Shown here one piece after another: positions 5,926 to 11,158 of a stretch of 11,158 nt of DNA (positions within the stretch are counted from its first letter, which is position 1; each line of letters opens with the position of its first letter). This stretch comes from Methanobacteriota archaeon (lineage in GTDB: Archaea > Thermoplasmatota > E2 > DHVEG-1). The notes below the pieces were generated by a model that saw only the letters and a program-made list of their open reading frames with translations, was not told the DNA's origin and ran no database searches. The stretch is from positions 1-11,158 of the forward strand of contig JAPKYG010000207.1 of assembly GCA_026394435.1 (NCBI GenBank), written 5' to 3'. A program made the translations under genes and the position numbers.

Positions 5926-7590
5926 TTAGTACCCTAACATCTGTCTTAGTATCGGGAATACATGTGGGAATCGCTGGAACAACAACTCCAAGAACTGTAA
6001 TAATGGCATATTATATGAGGTTGGCATTGTGACCGAAAGAGTCCCCCAGTCGCTTTCTTCCCCGAGAGTATCCCTCGCCTTTGCTTTGATCGTGTACGAA
6101 CCTCTTGCAGTGTACGTATGACTCGCCCCCCCAGCTTCACCTGATGCAAAATCCTTACTCTCCACCGCTGAGCCATCACCCCAGTCGATATAACAAGTAA
6201 CAGGATTATTATCAGGGTCAACCGAGGTAAAAATATACCAATATTCTTCCCTGATTGTTCCATTAATTTCACCAGTTATCGTTGGTGTCCCCGGAGGACT
6301 ATTCGATTGTACCGGTCCGAATGCATGGAGATAGCCTCTATAATTGTCATACATTGAACCAATGTACACTGTTCCATCTTCTCCTATGCAGGGTGACGAA
6401 TCGATAAAATCCAAAGCAATCTGTTTCCGCCATCGTTCCGTACCATCAGGGTTCACCGCAATGATTTCACCGCCCCTTCCATCACCAATATGTGTCCCAA
6501 CATAAATCGTGCCATCCGCGGAAATCGCAGGAGAAGACGTCTGAATACGTCTCCCAGATCCCATGTTAAAACTCCATTTCAACGTCCCATCTGGATTGAC
6601 CGCATAGAGATATTGCCCGCCAACATAAATGGTCCCATCACTGCCAATCGCCGGATTGGTTTCCGTACCATAGCCTCCGATACTGCATCGCCATTTCAAG
6701 GTTCCATTTGGATACAACGCATACAGATACCCATCATAGGAACCAATGTAAATGGTTCCATCTGTAGCAATCGACGGAGAACCTCTGACTTGGTCTCCTG
6801 TTTTGTATTGCCACTTCAACGTCCCATTTGGATACAGAGCATAGACATACGTATCATAGGACCCAAAAAAGATGGTGCCATCGTCACCGAGTGCGGGAGA
6901 GGAGGAAACAGCGTATCCTGTCTGAAATCGCCATTTCTCCGTCCCATCAGGGTTCACAGCATGTACCTTGCCACCATTACCTAATGACCATAAGGTTCCA
7001 ACATAAATAGTGCCATCTAGTGCAATGGTTGGAGCACAATGAATATTAGCATCGTTCGCATAAAATACCCATTTTCTCGTCCCATTCGTCGAATACACCG
7101 CATGCAAATAGTCATCCCAAACACCAACATAAAGAATACCATCTTCACCAAGTGCTGGAGAAGAACTAATAGCACCACCCGTTTTATATTTCCATTTCAA
7201 ACTCCCATCAGGGTATAAGGCGTATACATTCCAACTGGAATCTCCGAAATAGAGTGTACCATCCTCCCCAATGATTATACCACCATTAACATGGCCAGTA
7301 TTTCCTATGCATTTAAACCGCCATTTCTCAAGACCAGGATTACCCGCCGTACTATAAGGACTCTGACTCGTATGATGCAGGTCATGGCAGTGCATCGGCC
7401 ATGCTGAATCCATTGGACCACCACCCAATTGGTATGGATTATCAGAAAAAGAAAAAACCTCCTCTTCAATCAGCTCTTTATCAGCTGTGTCTGTAACATT
7501 CTCTCCAAGTACCAACATTGTCATTGAAGATCCGAGAAATAAAAATACCACCAAAAATATCAAACACCATTTAATGGGTATAGTCTTCAT
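5926..7590 (-). CDS. Secreted eight-blade PQQ-repeat beta-propeller with PKD domain and unusual C-terminal tail
   Basis: A 554-residue exported protein. Residues 1-29 form a signal peptide (MKTIPIKW, then a hydrophobic core), followed by a short acidic linker and a WPMHCHDLHHTSQSPYS segment (64-80) often seen before such propellers. From about 88 to 425 there are eight PQQ-like repeats, each with a K-W core and a D-G-T-I-Y-V-G strand followed by A-V/L-x-P-D/N-G-T, enough to close an eight-bladed propeller. Residues 433-523 are a PKD domain (YIDWGDGS, HTYTARGSYTIKAKARD). The end, FQRFPHVFPILRQMLGY, is an amphipathic tail without a basic stop, unlike a membrane anchor. Cofactor binding cannot be inferred; these repeats often act as structural or sensing scaffolds. 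A likely surface or secreted protein. It is flanked by its own promoter and terminator. Confidence 0.9.
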   Translation of the reverse strand: MKTIPIKWCLIFLVVFLFLGSSMTMLVLGENVTDTADKELIEEEVFSFSDNPYQLGGGPMDSAWPMHCHDLHHTSQSPYSTAGNPGLEKWRFKCIGNTGHVNGGIIIGEDGTLYFGDSSWNVYALYPDGSLKWKYKTGGAISSSPALGEDGILYVGVWDDYLHAVYSTNGTRKWVFYANDANIHCAPTIALDGTIYVGTLWSLGNGGKVHAVNPDGTEKWRFQTGYAVSSSPALGDDGTIFFGSYDTYVYALYPNGTLKWQYKTGDQVRGSPSIATDGTIYIGSYDGYLYALYPNGTLKWRCSIGGYGTETNPAIGSDGTIYVGGQYLYAVNPDGTLKWSFNMGSGRRIQTSSPAISADGTIYVGTHIGDGRGGEIIAVNPDGTERWRKQIALDFIDSSPCIGEDGTVYIGSMYDNYRGYLHAFGPVQSNSPPGTPTITGEINGTIREEYWYIFTSVDPDNNPVTCYIDWGDGSAVESKDFASGEAGGASHTYTARGSYTIKAKARDTLGEESDWGTLSVTMPTSYNMPLLQFLELLFQRFPHVFPILRQMLGY

Positions 7591-7602
7591 AGTATTTCCT
7601 TC

Positions 7603-7615
7603 AAATATATATAAT
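7603..7615 (-). promoter_or_regulatory. TATA box of the PQQ-PKD gene
   Basis: The minus strand reads ATTATATATATTT, ending only 13 nt before the ATG at 7590, with GAAGGAAA (7602-7595) in between as a possible ribosome site. Depending on which TATA register is used, transcription would begin very close to the start codon, so the message may have little or no leader. Confidence 0.5.
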
Positions 7616-7736
7616 GAATCGACTTAAAATAGTTTTTTATGAAATGCTAATTTGCAATACTTTCAGTGAGGTTAATGATAACTTTATCAAATCTAAATGC
7701 ATTATTACCTTTACCAAGGAGATGAGGTAAGATATT

Positions 7737-7877
7737 ATGAAAAAACAAATAACTGCAATATTTTTGATGTTGGTGATGATAGGAACAACTTTTATAATAA
7801 TACCTAACGAAATGAAAGTGCAAGCATCAACGGGTGGCGGAAGCTTTGCACTTAAAATACCTTATAACATCGAATAA
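7737..7877 (+). pseudogene. Signal-peptide stub of a secreted protein, probably truncated
   Basis: A 46-residue open frame beginning MKKQITAIFLMLVMIGTTFI, a textbook export signal (basic start, hydrophobic core), with a likely cut after QAS near residue 33, leaving only 13 residues (T-G-G-G-S-F-A-L-K-I-P-Y-N-I-E region). The upstream bases contain GGAGATGAGGT with about 8 nt to the ATG, a believable ribosome site. The stop codon (7875-7877) lies inside the first of three AAAAGTGCA direct repeats, next to the remnant of an IS4-like transposase gene, so I read it as the 5' end of a secreted-protein gene lost by insertion and deletion. It could instead be a genuine secreted micro-peptide. Confidence 0.55.
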
Positions 7878-7926
7878 AAGTGCAGAACCTTGAATAAAAG
7901 TGCAAACACGATTAAAAGTGCAAAGC
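7816..7926. repeat. Cluster of AAGTGCA repeats, direct and inverted
   Basis: Five copies of AAGTGCA occur in about 110 bases: plus orientation at 7816-7822, 7878-7884, 7898-7904 and 7916-7922, and inverted (TGCACTT) at 7847-7853. Three are parts of a longer unit GAATAAAAGTGCA (7872-7884 and 7892-7904 exact; 7910-7922 with one mismatch), spaced 20 and 18 bases. GCTTTGCACTT at 7843-7853 pairs exactly with AAGTGCAAAGC at 7916-7926 as an 11-bp inverted repeat. They overlap the ends of both the signal-peptide stub and the transposase fragment. Confidence 0.8.
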
Positions 7927-8202
7927 CGGGCTGAACCGTTCATAAAAACTGTCTCTGCTCAGATGAATCGATCTCTTCGCTTCATACTCTCGATGAAGGC
8001 TTGCCAATGTTCGTTGGAGTTGCACACCGAAACCTAGGACAAGCACCCAAAACATGATCACCGGATCGATCTTCCGCTCCCGTTTGATGAGGCCGGTTTC
8101 TTTCGCTGTTTTCCGAAGCCATTCCGGCGAAAACAGTTTGTTCAACTCTGCCTCAATACATGGATTTGATGTTGATTTTTCCTTCTGTTTTTTCTTTGCC
8201 AT
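7912..8202 (-). pseudogene. Truncated IS4-like transposase (N-terminal part)
   Basis: A 96-residue fragment from ATG 8202 (MAKKKQKEKS...) with a lysine-rich start, then SPEWLRKTAKETGLIKRERKIDP and VIMFWVLVLGFGVQLQRTLASLHREYE, which match the N-terminal region of archaeal IS4-type transposases as I recall them. A full protein would be roughly 400 residues with a DDE catalytic core; that core is missing here. The frame ends right after DSFYERFSPA, where it reads L-H-F-stop through the AAGTGCA repeat, so the rest of the element has been deleted. An upstream in-frame ATG at 8232 (within the leader hairpin) would add ten residues. No clear terminal inverted repeats or target duplication are seen. 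The remnant sits between the signal-peptide stub and htpX. Confidence 0.72.
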
Positions 8203-8203
8203 T

Positions 8204-8232
8204 ATGCATCCCATCCTGAGACGGGGATGCAT
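8204..8232 (-). promoter_or_regulatory. Leader hairpin in front of the transposase start
   Basis: ATGCATCCC (8204-8212) and GGGATGCAT (8224-8232) form a perfect 9-bp stem with an 11-nt loop, ending one base before the ATG at 8202. Stems at this place are known in insertion elements, where they reduce transposase translation from outside transcripts. Here it also contains the alternative upstream ATG. Confidence 0.55.
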
Positions 8233-8289
8233 TTCATAAGATAAAAATTCTTAGGAAAACGCTCTTAACCGATCACGCATGCAATCAAT

Positions 8290-9264
8290 TTAGGTGGTGG
8301 AAAGAGATGCAAGATGTTTGATTCGTTTTACGGTATTAGGGTGCGTGCTGAGCACTTCAAGGATTTTGTCTCCGGTCTTGAGATTTATTTTTTTTGTGGA
8401 AAGCATCATCAGCTCGTTCTGATCAATCGTACCACTCATGTCCAGATCTATATCCTTCAGTTCACGAATCTCGTAGAGTGCTCTTGATGGATCATTAATG
8501 AAGAATGCTTTCATGCCCTCGGTCTGTTTTAAAGCATGTTTAGGTATCCTTGCTGTACTAACTGTAAGTTTATACAATGCTGTTGCGAGATAATGAGGTT
8601 GATTGCCCAGCTCAGCACTCCCTTGATCTGCATAATATTCTCGGATTCGTGATCCGTACATGACAAGAAGACTGGTGATGAAGTAGACAACAAGCGCGAG
8701 AATTCCGATCGCAATTGCTCCTCCGCTGTCTCGGTCTCGTCGCCCTATACCTCTCCATAAAAACGAAACGTAAATCATATAACAGATCATCGGAATTACA
8801 CTGAGGATAGTGATCACGGCAACATCCCGATGTTTGATATGGGATATTTCATGACCGAGGACTGCTTTTAGTTCATCTTCATTTAACAGTTCAAGAAGCC
8901 CTTTGGTGACACAGACGCGTGAGCCTTTTTTGGTTCGTCCAAACGCAAACGCGTTCGGGATGGGCAACTGTGAAATACCTATCCTTGGTGTGTTTGGTAA
9001 CCCTGCTTTTTATGCGAGCTCTACGACCATCTGATGAAGCTTTGGATATTCCTGTTCACTGACATATTTGACTCGCATCGACCACTCAACAATTTTCGGT
9101 CCGATCGCATATTGTAAAAGAACAAGCCCTGCGGCAACTCCAATGATAAGAAGAAAGAACATAAATCCGCTGATGTGAAGATAGTATCCTATTCCGACAA
9201 GTATTCCATAGAGAATCGCAAACATCAGACCTACCAAGATGTATAATCGTGCTTGTAACCACAT
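8290..9264 (-). pseudogene. htpX: HtpX-like M48 membrane metalloprotease, frame broken by one in-frame TAA
   Basis: Read in one frame, this encodes about 323 residues of an M48 (HtpX-type) membrane zinc protease that degrades misfolded membrane proteins. The 5' part has two N-terminal membrane helices and ends HQMVVELA; the frame then meets TAA (9010-9012) and resumes without shift as KAGLPNTPRIGISQLPIPNAFAFGR, a typical HtpX continuation. The zinc motif HEISH (8839-8853) and the REYYAD ligand helix are intact, as are two more membrane helices. An EF-hand-like loop D-L-D-M-S-G-T-I-D-Q-N-E lies at 8413-8448, and STHPNTVKRIKHL closes the protein. I start at ATG 9264, with GGAGG 11 nt upstream; TTG 9282 is in frame. 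The break may be a real nonsense mutation, a sequence error, or a split gene: a TTG at 8967 with AGGT upstream could restart translation. Confidence 0.8.
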
Positions 9265-9438
9265 AATAATCAGTGCCTCCAAGGGGATGTATAAAATACA
9301 GGATTTAAAAGTTTCTATACACCGGTTTCTTTACGTTTTCTCTCATATGAACAAGGATGTATGAAAATAGGTATCTGCAATAGCGGCTCGATACGCGCTA
9401 CATAAAAAAATAGATAGGAATCTGATGGACTTTATTAT

Positions 9439-10203
9439 TTATAACTCGGTACTTTCTCCTGGTTTCAGCACCTTTATCCTCTGCTTCAGACCAATTTTTT
9501 CCGCATATTCCAACAGCCTTTTTGGCGGTTCATCGAAAGGCTCCCGTGAAATGGAGAACGTCCCCCAGTGAATCGGGATAAGCAGTCCTGCATTCATCAT
9601 CACCAGTGCGTCGAGTGCATCCTCTGGGTTGAGGTGATGCTTCCTATAATAGGGGGGATGGTAGCCGCCAATCGGCAGGAACGCGATGTCGATTGTAAAT
9701 CGTTTCCCAATCTCCTTGAACAAATCACTCATTCCTCCATCCCCTGCATGATAAAACGTTTTTCCTGCTTCGATGATATATCCTTGATAATCAACTGAAA
9801 AGTGGAAAGGAGGTCTTGCGGAGAAATGAAACGAAGGTACCGCGGTTATTTTTATCCCATTGATTTCAGTGCTGTCCCACCAGCTCAGTGGTATAGGTTT
9901 ATGCTTTGTCTTCTGAACGATTCGCTGCAGGGTGGTATGACACACTACTGGCACATCCCGCGGTATCATTTGCAATGAGCGCAGGTCAAGATGGTCAAAA
10001 TGACCATGGGAGATGGTTATAAAATCGATATCATCAAGCGAACCGGATTTAGTGTAGAACGGTAATTTTCTCTTCGGACCAATCCGTGCTATCCGTTTCA
10101 CTAGGAGCGGATCGGTGATGAATTTACAGGTTTCGGTATCCACCAGGATTGTTCCGTGGCCGATGTAGTTTATATTCACAAACTCAGGACATGAATAATG
10201 CAT
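9439..10203 (-). CDS. MBL-fold hydrolase, UlaG/NAPE-PLD type
   Basis: A 254-residue soluble metallo-hydrolase. Diagnostic segments: NINYIGHGTILVDT (10-23) with ITDPLL (29-34), the metal motif S-H-G-H-F-D-H (H66, H68, D70, H71), SFHFSARPPF (124-133, H126), HAGDGGMSD (152-160, D155), the HHLNPEDALDA helix (189-199) and IPIHWGTFSI (209-218, H212). This is the Lactamase_B_2 arrangement of NAPE-hydrolysing phospholipase D-like and UlaG-like lactonases, acting on phosphodiester or lactone substrates that cannot be specified. All metal residues are present. It is transcribed away from the PAS gene. A symmetric AATATATATT at 10284-10293 could be its TATA box, giving a leader near 55-60 nt; the ATG at 10203 has no clear ribosome site. 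Confidence 0.88.
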   Translation of the reverse strand: MHYSCPEFVNINYIGHGTILVDTETCKFITDPLLVKRIARIGPKRKLPFYTKSGSLDDIDFITISHGHFDHLDLRSLQMIPRDVPVVCHTTLQRIVQKTKHKPIPLSWWDSTEINGIKITAVPSFHFSARPPFHFSVDYQGYIIEAGKTFYHAGDGGMSDLFKEIGKRFTIDIAFLPIGGYHPPYYRKHHLNPEDALDALVMMNAGLLIPIHWGTFSISREPFDEPPKRLLEYAEKIGLKQRIKVLKPGESTEL

Positions 10204-10471
10204 TCATTACTGTGTCGCTTGATGAAGATATCATGAAACAAGATTACAATGGTTCTGATAGAAAAATTAGTATCGAATGCGGAAATATATATTCGAGGTT
10301 CATGTTCCTTGTCAATAATACCTGTTAAAACTAATGTCTGCATCATAACTAAGCGCTTGTCATCTAATTGGAAAATCCCGGTCGGACAGAAACGTTAAGA
10401 ATATACAACCACCTCATTTTTCATGAATGTAAAGATATTTTTAGGTTTCTGCCAGTATAAAAAATTACGAT

Positions 10472-10488
10472 TGAGACTTAAAGTCTCA
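10472..10488. promoter_or_regulatory. Perfect 17-bp palindrome, candidate operator of the PAS gene
   Basis: TGAGACTTAAAGTCTCA is an uninterrupted dyad (8+1+8). It ends 9 bases before the TATA box CTTTTATATA (10497-10506). A dimeric regulator bound here would lie next to the transcription-factor-B contact region, a common position for archaeal activators or repressors. Confidence 0.55.
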
Positions 10489-10497
10489 TAAGTAATC

Positions 10498-10506
10498 TTT
10501 TATATA
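10498..10506 (+). promoter_or_regulatory. TATA box upstream of the PAS gene
   Basis: TTTTATATA is a strong archaeal TATA match and predicts a start near 10528, giving the PAS gene a leader of about 130 nt. A second, weaker TTTTAAAC (10632-10639) lies closer to the ATG but would start the RNA beyond the ribosome site at 10649-10652. Confidence 0.55.
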
Positions 10507-10660
10507 CAGAACACATTTCATATGGTGGCTCTATAATGTCTGCCATAGTAGATGGGATGTGATTTGGTAAAAAAACAAAAGATCTTTACTATTGTAGAAT
10601 TCTTACCTAACAGAAGAACCAGGGTAAAAAATTTTAAACGTTGTTTTTGGAGATGGTTTT

Positions 10661-11158
10661 ATGAAAACTGATCCTGAAATTGTAAAAACCCTGAGCGAAG
10701 AAGAACGATTGGGAAAACTTCAAAATCATGCATCAACAAGTTATGATGAAGTAGGGATTTCAAACACCCTGACTGAACAAAAAGAATTTGTACCCACAAA
10801 TAGCAAAGAATATTCTCGTTACGAGCCAAAAAGGACGGTTATTGACCTTGTAAGCGTGGAAGAAAAATATGAGACTATTTTTGAAAATTATTCAGTGGCT
10901 ATTACACTAGCAGATACTGAAGAACGTATTGTCTCTTGGAACAAATACACTGAAGAACTCTTACAGATGAAAGAGAGCGATTTGTTCATGAGGCCAGTGA
11001 GTTCCTTATATCCCCCCGAAGAATGGGGAAAAATACGTAAAGAACATGTTCGACAAAAAGGAATCCGATATCGAATGGAAACGAAGATGCTTCGAAAAAA
11101 TGTAGATCCATTTGATGTCGATATCTCTATATGTATTTTAAAAGGATTCAAAGGAGAA
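10661..11158 (+). CDS. PAS-domain sensory protein (partial, 3' end outside window)
   Basis: An open frame from ATG 10661 runs 166 codons to the window end without a stop. GGAG (10649-10652) sits 8 nt upstream. Residues 1-66 are charged and low in hydrophobics, probably a flexible N-terminal part. From about 67 on there is a PAS domain: E-E-K-Y-E-T-I-F-E-N-Y-S-V-A-I-T-L-A-D at its start, then ERIVSWNKYTEELLQM and VSSLYPPEEWGKIRKEH, then ETKMLRKN and DVDISICILKG of the closing sheet. PAS domains bind small ligands or cofactors and pass the signal to an output domain, often a histidine kinase in archaea; the output here lies outside the window. No membrane segment is seen, so it is likely cytoplasmic. 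Confidence 0.85.
   Translation, partial: MKTDPEIVKTLSEEERLGKLQNHASTSYDEVGISNTLTEQKEFVPTNSKEYSRYEPKRTVIDLVSVEEKYETIFENYSVAITLADTEERIVSWNKYTEELLQMKESDLFMRPVSSLYPPEEWGKIRKEHVRQKGIRYRMETKMLRKNVDPFDVDISICILKGFKGE

Larger units (their letters stand above)
10204..10660. other. Intergenic region between the MBL hydrolase and the PAS gene
   Basis: This 457-base gap separates divergent genes. It contains the AATATATATT element (10284-10293), the palindrome/TATA pair at 10472-10506, an 8-codon open frame (10536-10562) and the ribosome site GGAG (10649-10652) of the PAS gene. A minus-strand open frame of 56 codons (10176-10346) overlaps the hydrolase start and has no promoter or ribosome site; I do not call it. 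I see no tRNA or other convincing structured RNA. Confidence 0.6.

Noticed and set aside
6490..6984. Plus-strand open frame with repeated RPIWI segments
   Set aside because: The repetition only mirrors the PQQ repeats on the opposite strand; no start signals.
7872..7922. CRISPR array
   Set aside because: Units are only 13 bases with 5-7 base gaps, far shorter than CRISPR repeats and spacers, and no cas genes are present.
10219..10259. C/D-box-like small RNA (TGATGA ... CTGA)
   Set aside because: The spacing is short for a full archaeal C/D sRNA, internal D' and C' boxes are not convincing, and the ends do not pair.
10176..10346. Minus-strand 56-codon open frame starting MMQTLVLTGIIDKEHEPRIY
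   Set aside because: It overlaps the start of the MBL hydrolase by 28 bases, lacks promoter and ribosome site, and matches nothing I know. It would need conservation evidence.

Overview
The window looks like chromosomal DNA of a euryarchaeal-grade archaeon, most likely a member of Thermoplasmatota. Evidence seen: an archaeal-type D-aminoacyl-tRNA deacylase (DtdA/GEK1 family), a DUF5654-like small membrane protein, TATA boxes about 25-28 nt upstream of several starts, T-run terminators, GGAGGTGA-type ribosome sites, and a secreted PQQ-propeller/PKD protein of a kind common in uncultured Thermoplasmata. The phylum is an inference from gene content and memory of families, not a computed placement.

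Layout. Bases 1-2315 hold a cut-off minus-strand gene start, a minus-strand metallo-beta-lactamase (MBL) fold hydrolase, a divergent single-domain O6-alkylguanine-DNA alkyltransferase, and, tail to tail with it, dtdA preceded by a probable leaderless 47-residue gene. After an AT-rich promoter region come folP and folK (stop and start overlapping as TAATG), then a COG0720 (QueD/PTPS) gene with its own TATA box, and a UbiA-type membrane prenyltransferase 4 nt behind it. A small two-helix membrane protein (DUF5654-like) follows with a near-perfect ribosome site and a T9 terminator.

Bases 5926-7590 encode, on the minus strand, a secreted eight-blade PQQ propeller with a PKD domain and an unusual C-terminal tail. 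Bases 7737-8232 form a scar: an orphan signal-peptide ORF that stops early, a cluster of AAGTGCA repeats, and the N-terminal quarter of an IS4-like transposase. Next is an htpX-like M48 metalloprotease whose reading frame is broken by a single in-frame TAA, then a second MBL-fold hydrolase of the UlaG/NAPE-PLD type (minus strand). A 457-base gap with a 17-bp perfect palindrome just upstream of a TATA box leads to a plus-strand PAS-domain sensor gene cut by the window end.

How the genes work together. The clearest theme is pterin/folate metabolism: FolK and FolP catalyse successive steps to dihydropteroate, and the neighbouring COG0720 protein carries a C-E-x-x-H-G-H motif that fits both the queuosine/archaeosine-type (CxxxHGH) and the folate-type (ExxHGH) subgroups, so it could feed FolK. 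Other genes are quality-control or repair functions (DtdA, alkyltransferase, HtpX) and cell-envelope proteins. I see no defence system, CRISPR array, prophage, tRNA or rRNA. The most unusual spots are the COG0720 motif, the repeat/IS scar, the htpX stop codon and the small leaderless gene before dtdA.
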